Below are positions 35,662 through 44,394 of a DNA stretch of 64,000 nucleotides, one piece after another. The notes under the pieces are model-generated. The model ran no database searches, was not told the DNA's origin, and saw only the letters and a list, made by a program, of their open reading frames with translations. Every line of letters begins with the position of its first letter. Position 1 is the first letter of the stretch. A program made the position numbers and the translations under genes. This stretch comes from Bradyrhizobium yuanmingense (GTDB taxonomy: Bacteria > Pseudomonadota > Alphaproteobacteria > Rhizobiales > Xanthobacteraceae), in the NCBI RefSeq assembly GCF_900094575.1, contig NZ_FMAE01000008.1, positions 310,001 through 374,000 of the forward strand, given 5' to 3'.

Positions 35662-35735
35662 GTTTCCTGGCGGTCGGAATGCCGTCACAGCTGGACCAGC
35701 AGCTTCATGTCTTCGCACATCGTGATTTCTCGTGA
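35658..35735 (+). pseudogene. 5' remnant of pssE
   Basis: The 25-codon frame starts in an ATGA overlap with pssD. Its product MSFLAVGMPSQLDQQL aligns without gaps to the intact PssE start MIFVTVGTQVQFDRLI: M, F, V, G, Q and D are identical, and four more positions are conservative. A TGA ends it at 35733 and no further pssE sequence is seen. Position and overlap make this more convincing than the short length alone would. Confidence 0.6.
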
Positions 35736-35836
35736 CGGCATTGCTTGCATGATTACCTCAAGCTTGAAAGTGGATGATAGTCGTGCCTCCTCGAGGGGGA
35801 CTGGATCGCGGTTGCCCCCGGGCGACCATCTGCGCT

Positions 35837-35953
35837 GACGCGGTGGTGTCGGGTGACGTTCGGCTACGCGACCGTAGTGTCGTGCGCATCGGCTGCAAGG
35901 AAGGCAGGTTGGCGCCTGAAGCTGCCCCCGACAGTGGCGGATATCTACATTAG
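35837..35953 (+). pseudogene. Possible internally deleted remnant of the WbpD-like acetyltransferase
   Basis: In one frame the translation DAVVSGDVRLRDRSVVRIGC resembles the start of the intact protein at 31023 (KDVKLGRDVRIFHPELVNLYGC). A Gly/Ala/Asp-rich tail ending YLH and a stop at 35951 resemble its C-terminus ending DYHR. As at the intact locus, an AT-rich island follows at once and then the aminotransferase A sequence. Similarity is weak, but the gene order agrees. Confidence 0.35.
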
Positions 35954-36048
35954 TTTGATTTATTATCGTTGGGTTAATTGACTTAATATAATAATCTATG
36001 ACAAATAAATCGCGACGTCGCATCGCGCTCCAGGAATAGGAATAGTCC
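35954..36048. promoter_or_regulatory. AT-rich island before the aminotransferase A remnant
   Basis: About 60 bp of A/T-rich sequence (TGACTTAATATAATAATCTA region). It lies in the same relative place as the island at 31551-31641. It may now drive the intact aminotransferase B gene at 36168. Confidence 0.45.
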
Positions 36049-36171
36049 TTGATGCCCTTGTCAGGTTTGAAAGCTCAAGATCGTCGGGCCAGTTCTGAGA
36101 TCGATGTAGCGCCAAGTCCGGGCAGGGGTTGGTCTGGGCGGCTCGCCAGCAGGAGGGCGATAATCCCGTGA
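36049..36171 (+). pseudogene. Deletion remnant: aminotransferase A start joined to epimerase end
   Basis: Starting at TTG 36049, the frame reads MPLSGLKAQDRRASSEIDV, which aligns with the start of aminotransferase A, IPFLDLKAQYSQIKPEID, and even the TTG start is the same. The last part, WSGRLASRRAIIP, resembles the end of the epimerase (WWRSERELASEHQRQAAAS). The stop overlaps GTG 36168 as GTGA, exactly as the epimerase stop overlaps GTG 33812. A deletion of about 2 kb in a second copy of the A-epimerase-B block would explain it. It may still matter as a coupling leader for the next gene. Confidence 0.6.
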
Positions 36172-37316
36172 TTCCGATCGCATTACCGTTGGTTGCTGAG
36201 GAGGAGGCCGACGCAGCTCGCGCAGCTGTACTCTCCGGCTGGGTCTCGCAGGGCCCACAGGTGGCAGCCTTCGAGCGCGATTTTGCGGCCCTGGTCGGTG
36301 CGCCTTATGCCTGCGCCGTTTCCAACTGCACAACCGCCCTGCATTTGGCGCTCGTCGCCCTGGAGATTGGGCCTGGCGACGAGGTCATCACGGCCAGCCA
36401 CTCGTTTATCGCCACGGCCAATTGCATCCGATATTGCGGCGCGACTCCGGTCTTTGTCGACATCGATCCCGGTACATACAATATCGACCCTAACCGGATT
36501 GCCGAAGCGATCACTCGGCGCACACGCGCGGTGATCGCCGTCCACCAGATGGGTATGCCCTGCGATCTGACAGCCCTCGCCACGCTGGCCGATCGCCAGG
36601 GCATCATCTTGATCGAGGATGCGGCGTGCGCCGCCGGCAGCCAGATCCGAGTGGATGGCAGCTGGGAGCGCGTCGGCAAGCCGCATGGGCGGATCGCCTG
36701 CTTCTCCTTTCATCCCCGCAAGGTCATCACGACCGGCGAGGGTGGGATGCTCACCACCTCCGATGCGAAGCTCGACCATAAGTTCAGGCTGTTGCGCCAG
36801 CATGGCATGAGCGTTCCGGACATCGTGCGGCACGGCTCACAGCAGGTGATCTTCGAGGACTATCTGGTAGTCGGCTACAACTACCGCATGACCGATATAC
36901 AGGCCGCGGTCGGACGCGAGCAGCTCGAGCGGCTGCCTGCACTGGTGTCTCGACGCCGCGCGATCGCGGCCCGCTATCGAGAAATGCTCGGCAATTTCGG
37001 AGGCCTGAGACTGCCGATCGAGCCCGAATGGGCGCGGTCCAACTGGCAGAGCTATTGCGTTGGGCTGCCGGACCGCGTCAACCAGATCAAGATCATGCAA
37101 AGCCTGCTCGATCAGGGCATCGCGACTCGACGCGGCATTATGTGCTCGCACCGGGAAGCGCCCTACGCCAAGGACAAGCACCGCCACGATCTGCGGCACT
37201 CCGAGTTCGCGCAGGACAATTCGATTCTGTTGCCAATTTACGCGCAGATGAACGAGGAAGACCAGGAGCGGGTCGCCTGCGCGTTGCGAAGGGAGCTCCA
37301 AGCCTCTGCATTGTAA
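36168..37316 (+). CDS. DegT/DnrJ/EryC1 sugar aminotransferase B
   Basis: A 382-residue PLP enzyme, a distant paralogue of aminotransferase A. Motifs: SNCTTALHLALVALEIGPGD, LIEDAACAAGSQI and FSFHPRKVITTGEGG with the PLP lysine. The histidine-rich segment HDLRHSEFAQDNSILLPIY near the end is typical of the group acting on 4-keto-6-deoxy or related sugars. GTG 36168 is preceded by CAGGAGGGCG and by the stop of a remnant frame; it is the same start as in the decayed copy at 33812. Its substrate is unknown; an amino group made here could be used by the formyltransferase at 62840. Confidence 0.92.
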   Translation: MIPIALPLVAEEEADAARAAVLSGWVSQGPQVAAFERDFAALVGAPYACAVSNCTTALHLALVALEIGPGDEVITASHSFIATANCIRYCGATPVFVDIDPGTYNIDPNRIAEAITRRTRAVIAVHQMGMPCDLTALATLADRQGIILIEDAACAAGSQIRVDGSWERVGKPHGRIACFSFHPRKVITTGEGGMLTTSDAKLDHKFRLLRQHGMSVPDIVRHGSQQVIFEDYLVVGYNYRMTDIQAAVGREQLERLPALVSRRRAIAARYREMLGNFGGLRLPIEPEWARSNWQSYCVGLPDRVNQIKIMQSLLDQGIATRRGIMCSHREAPYAKDKHRHDLRHSEFAQDNSILLPIYAQMNEEDQERVACALRRELQASAL

Positions 37317-37431
37317 TAGGCCGCGTTCCTCAAGGCCCAAGACGCTCTGTGCGTTCTTCATGGCGCGTCATCGAGCAAGTTACGGCTTAGGCTCATCAAA
37401 GTGCGGATCCACAATAGGCGAGTTATTCCAA

Positions 37432-38589
37432 ATGCAAAAGCCGCTTGTTAGCTTTGTCGTCCCTTGCTACCGACTGGCTGCTTTCTTGCCAGAATGTGTC
37501 GACAGCATCCTCTCGCAGACCTTTGAGGATTTCGAAATCCTCATCATGGATGATTGCTCTCCGGACAACACGGAAGAAGTTGCCAGAACATTCACAGACA
37601 GTCGCGTTACCTATGTCAGGAACGAGCAGAACCTGGGAGCGCTCCGGAATTACAACAAGGGAATACTCTTAAGTCGAGGGAAGTACGTTTGGCTTATATC
37701 GGCTGATGATCGCTTGCGCCGACCGTACATACTGCAAAGATACGTCGAAACCCTGGAAAATCATCCGGAGGTCGGCCTCGCGTTCTGCCCCGGGGTTAGC
37801 CTGAGACGTGGAAAAGAAGGTGCAGTGATAGATTACTCGACCTATGGAGACGTCGATACGATCGTCAGGGGAGAGGAGATCATCAAGCACTCATTGAAAG
37901 TAAAAGGAAATGCGATTCTGGCTGCGTCGGTGCTTGTTCGACGTGACTGTTACGAGAAACTGAGCCTCTATCCGGTCGACGTGGTATGGGCCGGAATTCC
38001 GGTCGATTTCATATGGGGCGGCGATTGGTACATGTGGCTATTGTTCTCCTTGCACTATCACGTCGCATACTTTGCAGAGCCGATGGTGTGTTACCGTGAA
38101 CATGAACTCAGTATGACAAACGCCATCACTCAAGAGAAGATCGATATCTGCTGGCACTCCGAGTTGGCCGTCATCACGATGATATCGCAGGCTGCCAAGG
38201 AGAAAGGCGCCCTGACAGTATATAAGGCTTGCTTGGGTGCGCTCGCCAACTTCTATGCCAAACATTGTGCCTCAAAACCCTATTCGTGGATGGGGCAGAC
38301 ATCCTGGTCCACTATAGATCTTCAGCAGGTGGAAGCGACACTCGATCGCAGCCCTTATACTGAGCAGGAGAAGGCGTGGATCCGTTCACGCATTATGGTG
38401 GCGCTGGCTGAGATCTATTATTCAGAGGGCGATTCTGTATCAGCGAGATCATACTATTTGAAGGGATTGAAGCTGAAGCCTTTCATGCTGCCGGTGTTCT
38501 TGAAATTGATTGTTCTTTCATTCGGTGGTCCAGGCCGGCAGGTTCGCGAGTTGCTGCGAACCGCTCGAGAGCATTTGGTGCGAGGCTGA
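37432..38589 (+). CDS. Family 2 glycosyltransferase
   Basis: A 385-residue enzyme. The GT-A domain occupies about residues 5-230: LVSFVVPCYRLAAFLPECV, ILIMDDCSPDN and the DxD-like ISADD near residue 95; FIWGGDWYMW near 200 carries an acidic acceptor-binding site. The C-terminal 150 residues are helical and end in a TPR-like stretch (EIYYSEGDSVSARSYYLKGL). ATG 37432 begins the conserved part; upstream in-frame codons from 37360 lack homology. The next transferase gene follows within 50 nt. Sugar specificity is unknown. Confidence 0.9.
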   Translation: MQKPLVSFVVPCYRLAAFLPECVDSILSQTFEDFEILIMDDCSPDNTEEVARTFTDSRVTYVRNEQNLGALRNYNKGILLSRGKYVWLISADDRLRRPYILQRYVETLENHPEVGLAFCPGVSLRRGKEGAVIDYSTYGDVDTIVRGEEIIKHSLKVKGNAILAASVLVRRDCYEKLSLYPVDVVWAGIPVDFIWGGDWYMWLLFSLHYHVAYFAEPMVCYREHELSMTNAITQEKIDICWHSELAVITMISQAAKEKGALTVYKACLGALANFYAKHCASKPYSWMGQTSWSTIDLQQVEATLDRSPYTEQEKAWIRSRIMVALAEIYYSEGDSVSARSYYLKGLKLKPFMLPVFLKLIVLSFGGPGRQVRELLRTAREHLVRG

Positions 38590-38637
38590 TTGAAGGATCA
38601 GTTTCCGAGTTTAACCGACTCTTTTGCTGTAAGTTCG

Positions 38638-39933
38638 ATGAAGAAGACCCTAGTGATCAGCGACAGGTTTCCTCTGCCTGAGAAGTTTGGCGCTGACATC
38701 AGAACCATGAATCTCGCACGATACTTTGCCGGCCTTGGGCTCGTCGATATTGCGTATCTCTCGGATTTGCCCTCCGGCCTGCGACAGATGGCCGGAGCGG
38801 GGGGACATCTCGAAAAGGAGGACGTTTTCTCCGGGAAGTATTGTTTACAGAAGCTGGAGTACCCTAGAACCTTGCGGGGACGGTTCGGAATGTCGGTCCG
38901 TGGCTTTCCGTATCCCGTTAGAGAGTATAGCAAAGCCTCGATGGAGAAGTTGGTCGCGCTAATAGAGTTTGGCGGCTACGATTTTGTGCTGGTGCGATAC
39001 CTCCGGAATACCGCCGGGTTTTTTGGATTGTCACAGGCGGCGAAAATGAAGGTCATCGTTGATATTGATGACGTCCTGACTCTTTCACTCTATGATACGC
39101 TGTTTACCCCGACGAATAATGCCTTGAGGAAACTGTTCCGTGCCATCAACAAGGCGCTCCTGACTTACTATCAAACTCGTTGTGTGACCGCCTTTGGCGC
39201 CTGCTTGGTATGTTCCGAGAAGGATAAATTGGATCTGTGGGGTGAAAAGGCCTCTGAAAGTATCTTCGTTGTGCCAAACACGTTGGGGATGAGAGGTCCA
39301 GGAAAACTCCCCATGGGGAGCGGGTTCGCCGGCCGACACATTTTGCTGTTTATTGGTGCGCTTCACTATCAGCCTAATGTCAGCGGCTTGCTCTGGTTTT
39401 TGGAGAACGTGTATCCGCTCTACAGGAATGTGTACCCCGATGCCGTTCTTTTGGTTGTTGGACGTGACCCATTGCCAGAGGTGATCGAAGCTTGCGCTCG
39501 CTCAAAGGGAGTCGAGTTGCATCCCGATGTCCCTGATGTCGTCGAGTACTACAAGGACTGTAGAGCGGTTGTTGTGCCATTGCTCGAGGGTAGCGGGACG
39601 CGGTTAAAGGTTTTGGAGGCGGCACTCTTGGAGAGGCCCATTATCTCTACAAGAAAAGGTGTAGAAGGGCTGGATGTCGTCTCTGGCGTTCATTTTTTGG
39701 AGTTCAATGATGATCGTAGCTTCTGCGAGGCGTATAGGGCCTTAAGCAACGAATCGGTCTATGACGCGCTTGTGGCAAGCGCTGAAACCATGGTTCTCGA
39801 AAGATATTCAAACAGCGCTCTTTCTGCGTCAATGAGCAAGGTGGTTGCATATATCGATTCAAGGAAGGCCAAAATGTCCTCGCCGAGGTCTCACACCCCC
39901 GCAGGGCAACCTTCCGATGAAGCTTTCAATTAG
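38638..39933 (+). CDS. Family 4 glycosyltransferase
   Basis: A 431-residue GT-B enzyme: N-terminal MKKTLVISDRFPLPEKFGAD, a linker, and C-terminal LLFIGALHYQPNVSGLLWF followed by VVVPLLEGSGTRLKVLEAAL, the donor-binding E-x7-E region of GT4. ATG 38638 is used; TTG 38590, directly after the previous stop, would add 16 residues and has a GAGG nearby, so the true start is open. The C-terminal 15 residues (SSPRSHTPAG) are low-complexity. It is co-directional with the upstream GT2 and probably acts on the same repeat unit. Confidence 0.88.
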   Translation: MKKTLVISDRFPLPEKFGADIRTMNLARYFAGLGLVDIAYLSDLPSGLRQMAGAGGHLEKEDVFSGKYCLQKLEYPRTLRGRFGMSVRGFPYPVREYSKASMEKLVALIEFGGYDFVLVRYLRNTAGFFGLSQAAKMKVIVDIDDVLTLSLYDTLFTPTNNALRKLFRAINKALLTYYQTRCVTAFGACLVCSEKDKLDLWGEKASESIFVVPNTLGMRGPGKLPMGSGFAGRHILLFIGALHYQPNVSGLLWFLENVYPLYRNVYPDAVLLVVGRDPLPEVIEACARSKGVELHPDVPDVVEYYKDCRAVVVPLLEGSGTRLKVLEAALLERPIISTRKGVEGLDVVSGVHFLEFNDDRSFCEAYRALSNESVYDALVASAETMVLERYSNSALSASMSKVVAYIDSRKAKMSSPRSHTPAGQPSDEAFN

Positions 39934-40098
39934 CTACGAATTCTCATCCGTCCAGAGCGCCACTGCCCAGGTGCGGGACCGGGAGGACCCCTGCAGTCCG
40001 CGCCGCATGTCGCAGGCTTGGCCGATCTCTTAGTCAATCGCTCTCATGCCCTTGCACTTCAAGCGTGAGCCTCGGCTTGGACTTACGGCGATCCAGCC

Positions 40099-41013
40099 CT
40101 AGGCAGCGTTCAGCAGGAAAGCTACCTGGTCGCCCTGCTGTTCAATATTCAGCGTTGCCGCCCTCTTGGCAAACTCTCTCATTTCCCGCCGGCTGAACAC
40201 ATCATCTGGTCTGGATGATGCGAGCGGCTTGGAGCTCCTGTACATTTCGCTTCCCCAGAACTGAAATGCAGTCGAGTCGTCGATTGATTGCCTAACACGC
40301 AAACCACAGCGCTCCGCCAATGCACTCATTCCCTTGCGAGAGGGTATCACAACGTGGCGCGGCGCATCCAGTTGCACCCAGTTCGGGCCGTACTCTCTCC
40401 ACGCATGCGAGGATGAAGTTGGGATGCGAACCAGAATGCGGCCACCGGGCGCAAGTAGCCTTCTTGCATTGCTAAGACTTTGGTCCGGCTCAGGCATGTG
40501 TTCTAACGAATGATTGAACATGATGAAGTCGAACTCGCCGGACATACTCTGAAGATCCGATTTTCGAATCGTCACGGCACCTGCTGTTGGTTCGACAATG
40601 TAGGGATCGACTCCTGTAAGATTCTTGAACCCTGCCGCAGACATTCTGTAAAGAAGTTTCCCGGACCCGCAGCCTACGTCAAGCACCCGAGAACAGGGAT
40701 TAATTCCAAAGCATCCGATGACCGCTACGATGGGGTCGTACCTCACAAAGGACGCCACGGCTCCCAATATGCTTTTGGTGCCAAGTGCGTGCGCGTCCCT
40801 GACGGCAGTAACACGCGAATTTCGCGACGGTCTGGAGAATGAGTAATACCCATCGGGGTAAAGGCGACTCTCATCGGCTACGTCCGATAAGCGCTGGATC
40901 GTCCCACAATCACTACATTCCTGGTACTCAAACCGCTCTTTTGTGCCAAACATCATCTCAATAAAGACGTGGTGGCGATGTTCGCTGTCTGACAAGCAAG
41001 TTTTACAAATCAT
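40099..41013 (-). CDS. SAM-dependent methyltransferase with N-terminal zinc-ribbon-like motif
   Basis: A 304-residue protein. The N-terminus has CKTC at residues 3-6 and CSDC near 33-36, a four-cysteine arrangement typical of sugar C- or O-methyltransferases of polysaccharide clusters. The class I fold follows with RVLDVGCGSGKLLYRM (SAM loop), DFIMFNHSLEHMPEP and LAPGGRILVRIPT. It is transcribed against its neighbours. It could methylate a sugar nucleotide or the finished chain; the acceptor is unknown. ATG 41013 is well placed at the CKTC start. Confidence 0.88.
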   Translation of the reverse strand: MICKTCLSDSEHRHHVFIEMMFGTKERFEYQECSDCGTIQRLSDVADESRLYPDGYYSFSRPSRNSRVTAVRDAHALGTKSILGAVASFVRYDPIVAVIGCFGINPCSRVLDVGCGSGKLLYRMSAAGFKNLTGVDPYIVEPTAGAVTIRKSDLQSMSGEFDFIMFNHSLEHMPEPDQSLSNARRLLAPGGRILVRIPTSSSHAWREYGPNWVQLDAPRHVVIPSRKGMSALAERCGLRVRQSIDDSTAFQFWGSEMYRSSKPLASSRPDDVFSRREMREFAKRAATLNIEQQGDQVAFLLNAA

Positions 41014-41808
41014 ATCGAGTACCTAGCCACAACGGCGGATCGACTGCCGGCTCAGCGATCGGTGAGGCCGTAGAGGTGCAGTGCCCTCACTATGACGCGA
41101 AACTGACGAGCTTGCCGACGCCTTCGGCCTGATCGCTCTGTCCAACCTTCTTGATCGGGCCGTCACTTTGCATGCCCCGCCTGTCGTTCTCGCCGGGTTG
41201 CGGACCGCGGGCAATCAAGCGGAACTCCGTTGGCGCCCGGGGGTCGAAGCTTCTTGTATCTGCAATGAATATAATAAACAAACTGCCGGCTGTCCAAATT
41301 AAATAGGCAAAGATCGCATGTTTAATTCCGAGAGCTTCCTCTTAAAGTTCAACCGAAGCCCGCGTCGCCCGGGATTAGGCTGCGCCGGCGTGGGCTTTGC
41401 CGGGCGCACCCCGTAAACGTTGAGCATGGTCGGGGCGCGAGGCCGGTATTTCAGTCGAAGCTCGATGTTATAATATAACCAAAACGCCTCCCTTATATTT
41501 AAATAAATGGCGATTGAAAATTAAATCAGATTTAATTATGTTGAGGCGCGGAGGAACCTTCCGAGGGGCTCCGGGTCTGACAGGCGGATGCCATGCGTCC
41601 TGAGGCGACACGAAGTTTTATTCTTGAGTGCAGACAAAGCGGTGAGTAGGCGGAATTTCATGTGCTTGCGGACTGCGTCTCCGGCGGAACCCGAGAAAGC
41701 CATTCTTGGTTTGCGCGCTGAAGAATTGCAAAAAGTCTGGCGAGCGAACCGGGAGGTCGTGCAGATGGCGCCGACGTGTCAGGCTCGACTGAGCAGGAGC
41801 ATTTCGTG
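41014..41808. other. Long intergenic region with two AT-rich islands
   Basis: About 800 bp without a supported gene. AT-rich islands lie at about 41265-41335 and 41465-41545, flanking a very GC-rich stretch (41345-41450). The first contains the word at 41294. The second probably includes the promoter of the GT2 gene at 41809. A 42-codon minus-strand frame from 41427 (MLNVYGVRPAKPTPAQP) has no ribosome-binding site and is not called. Confidence 0.45.
41294..41310 (+). repeat. 17-bp intergenic word, copy 2
   Basis: CCAAATTAAATAGGCAA, one mismatch from the word at 12944-12960. It again lies in an AT-rich island some 280 bp from the start of a minus-strand gene. Confidence 0.5.
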
Positions 41809-42822
41809 ATGTCCAAGGCACATCCGCCCAAGGCTGGAGGAAGGGCTGAAGACCCCTTGGTCACGGTCGTGATGTGCGTGTACAACGCTGGTAAATATTT
41901 TCGACCGTCGCTGTTGAGCATAATTAATCAGACATACAGGAATCTGGATATTCTTATTGTCGACGATGGCAGTTCGGACGGTTGCTTCAGCTCAGTTCAG
42001 GATTTGCTGATAGACGAGCGTGTTCGCGTGATCCATCAAGCGAACTCAGGCAAGCCTGTTGCTATCAATCGAGCACTCGATCAGATCCGCGGCGAGTTCT
42101 ACGCAATTCAAGACGCGGATGACATCAGCTATCCAACTAGAATCGAAAAGCAGGTTCGTGCGCTGCTCAACAGCCCGCATTTGGCTGCCGTATTCTGCGG
42201 CAACGAGCTCATCATCAACGAGAGATTCATGGCACCCGTGTTTTCGCCGAAAAGCGAGAGCGACTGCCAGTCCGAGATCAGGGCCTTTCAAATGCCGGCT
42301 CTCGATCCCACGGGAATGTTTCGAATGTCATTGGTTGGCGATATACGGTTCGAGCCATCATTAATGGTTGCCGAGACCTGCGATTACATATGGAGAGTCG
42401 GGGAGGTGCATCCGATGATCGTATTGGGGGAGTGCCTTTATGCCTACCGCATTCTTCCCAATTCCCTCAGCCGACGGGCGCCAACCTGGCGGAAGCAGTT
42501 TGAGGTCGATGTCTTCAGGCGAGCATGCGAGCGGCGCGGTTTGCGGTTTGAGCAGGGTTGCGCGGATGCGATGTGCGGCTACAGACGATCTAACAACAGT
42601 TTATTGGACAACAACATCGCCGCCCATTTCATCAAGAGCGTGCTGGATTGGCGTAGGTCGAACCGTCGGTTGTCGGCATTAAAGACGGGTTGGCAATGTG
42701 CGTGTTTGCACCCAGCGGATCCGCACTACTACAAAGCGCTGGTTTACGCCTTGATTTCACCCAGCGTAGCGAGCCGCCTGCGTCGTGACTTCCTGGCGAC
42801 TCCCCTGGAGACGACGAAATGA
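41809..42822 (+). CDS. Family 2 glycosyltransferase
   Basis: A 337-residue GT-A enzyme: VTVVMCVYNAGKYFRPSL, ILIVDDGSSDG, and the DxD equivalent IQDADDISYPTRIEKQ near residue 105. MVAETCDYIWRVGE near 190 is the acidic acceptor-side motif. ATG 41809 has CAGGAGC upstream; GTG 41776 is in frame but adds nothing conserved. It is followed 27 nt later by the polymerase-like gene, so the two probably share a transcript. Donor and linkage unknown. Confidence 0.9.
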   Translation: MSKAHPPKAGGRAEDPLVTVVMCVYNAGKYFRPSLLSIINQTYRNLDILIVDDGSSDGCFSSVQDLLIDERVRVIHQANSGKPVAINRALDQIRGEFYAIQDADDISYPTRIEKQVRALLNSPHLAAVFCGNELIINERFMAPVFSPKSESDCQSEIRAFQMPALDPTGMFRMSLVGDIRFEPSLMVAETCDYIWRVGEVHPMIVLGECLYAYRILPNSLSRRAPTWRKQFEVDVFRRACERRGLRFEQGCADAMCGYRRSNNSLLDNNIAAHFIKSVLDWRRSNRRLSALKTGWQCACLHPADPHYYKALVYALISPSVASRLRRDFLATPLETTK

Positions 42823-42849
42823 AGCGCCTCGTAGGGAGGAAACGTCGCT

Positions 42850-44322
42850 TTGTGGGGCGCCTCGGCTTCGAGCGCGCTGCTTGTTTGCAGAACGTCTCAG
42901 ATATTTGAGGTACTCGCGTTGACCCGCAAAAGCTTAGAATTGGAATCGGGTTCTCAGCTTACGTATCTGTATGGTCCGCAGCGGAGTCCAGTTGGTCGCG
43001 CGGCGGGGGCGCCGCGTTGGGGGACGGAACTGTATCTGAAGCTATTGTTGGTCGCGATTGTCTTGCCCGAAGGGCTGTCTTTCTTCGTCGGCGATTTTCG
43101 CCTCTCGGTTGCTCGAGTTCTAATTTTCTGTTCCTTCATCGCCGCGCTACAGCAGCTTGGACAGCGTCTAGGCACGCGAACCGTCGTCTGCGTCCCATCG
43201 GATATCTTGGCCCCGCTTACGGGCGTTTGGATGATGTTGGCTGCCACAGTCACTGATGGTCCGGCGGGTGTTAAAGGGGCTGGGATCGAGGCACTCGAAT
43301 TTGTGGGCGCATACCTGACGTTCCGGTTTCTTCTCGGGCCGGTCGATAGTTCCGTTCGAATAGCACGGTTCTCCTGCAAGCTGATGATTGTGATCGTCGG
43401 CATAGCGCTCCTTGACCCGCTGAGTGATAAACTGTTCACCTATGAGTTCATCAAAGGTATTACCGGCTATGCGAAGCTCAGTTACGATGGACCATTAGCA
43501 ATCAGGGCTGACACGTTCTATCGGGACGGTGTCGTTCGCGCCATGGGGCCGCTCGAGCATTCGATATTGTTCGGTGCTGTTTGCGTTTGGTTTGGTGTCG
43601 TGGCCTTCACTACGTTTAGGCACCAGGTACTCGGCTGGGGTGTGGCGGGCATCGCCCTCATCGGTGTGTGGTTTTCGCAGGCGCGCAGTCCATTGTTGGC
43701 CTATTTGATCGGATTTGCGCTGGCGAGTTTCTATGCCGCAAGCCCTCGCTTCGCTGCCCGATGGAAGTTGGTCGGGTTGTGTGTGACCGCGCTACTCCTT
43801 GTTGTTTTCACTTTCTCTGGCAGCCCGGTCGCAACCCTTGTGCGCCTCAGCGGAGTAAGCCCGGAGGCGGCATGGGCTCGCCAAGCGATTTGGGACACGG
43901 GAGGACCTGTGGTCCTCGGTTCGCCGATCTTCGGAATTGGTTTGAACGGCGACTGGAATTGGCAGTCGCATGGCGCGCTCGTGAGTTCGAGCGTAGATGC
44001 CTTTTGGCTTGCCACCGCAATGTCGTATGGAATTCCGGGAAGCGCGTTGATCCTTTTGACAATTGCCAGCGCATGCTGGCTTGGCTCGATCGACAAATCG
44101 CCTCACCTTACTCCCGAAGAGAGACGGCTGTCAGTGGCGCTCGGAATTGTAATAGCGACGATCGCTTTTCTAGGGTTCATTGTGCACTTTTGGGGCATTT
44201 GTTGGATCCTCATCGCTGTGTTTACCGGGATGCGAGCGAACCTCGCGGAGACCGCCATATTGCGCGATAGAGCCGCACCAGCGGCGCGAATGAGATGCGA
44301 CCCGATTACCGGAGACATTTGA
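42850..44322 (+). CDS. Wzy/O-antigen-ligase-like polymerase (490 aa)
   Basis: An integral membrane protein with about 10-12 helices, e.g. LYLKLLLVAIVLPEGLSFFV, GVAGIALIGVWFSQARSPLLAYL and WKLVGLCVTALLLVVFTF. The segment WFSQARSP followed by a large periplasmic loop is typical of O-antigen ligase/polymerase family members, where an Arg and a His in the loop are important. It would join repeat units in the periplasm. The start is TTG 42850 with a strong GGGAGGA site upstream; TTG 42919 is an alternative. With the 670-residue protein at 8408, the window has two such candidates. Confidence 0.8.
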   Translation: MWGASASSALLVCRTSQIFEVLALTRKSLELESGSQLTYLYGPQRSPVGRAAGAPRWGTELYLKLLLVAIVLPEGLSFFVGDFRLSVARVLIFCSFIAALQQLGQRLGTRTVVCVPSDILAPLTGVWMMLAATVTDGPAGVKGAGIEALEFVGAYLTFRFLLGPVDSSVRIARFSCKLMIVIVGIALLDPLSDKLFTYEFIKGITGYAKLSYDGPLAIRADTFYRDGVVRAMGPLEHSILFGAVCVWFGVVAFTTFRHQVLGWGVAGIALIGVWFSQARSPLLAYLIGFALASFYAASPRFAARWKLVGLCVTALLLVVFTFSGSPVATLVRLSGVSPEAAWARQAIWDTGGPVVLGSPIFGIGLNGDWNWQSHGALVSSSVDAFWLATAMSYGIPGSALILLTIASACWLGSIDKSPHLTPEERRLSVALGIVIATIAFLGFIVHFWGICWILIAVFTGMRANLAETAILRDRAAPAARMRCDPITGDI

Positions 44323-44394
44323 AGACGGTGGACCGCGAGGTCATTACGCTGGCAGGGATGCCGATCAGGATTTCTCGCTGCGCAGGACTAAAGC

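Noticed and set aside
35685..36023. Minus-strand frame of 112 codons
   Set aside because: It overlaps the pssE and acetyltransferase remnants, has no family motif, and is best explained as chance in GC-rich DNA.
41301..41427. 42-codon minus-strand frame (MLNVYGVRPAKPTPAQP start)
   Set aside because: No ribosome-binding site and no family; its compositional look follows from the GC-rich stretch.
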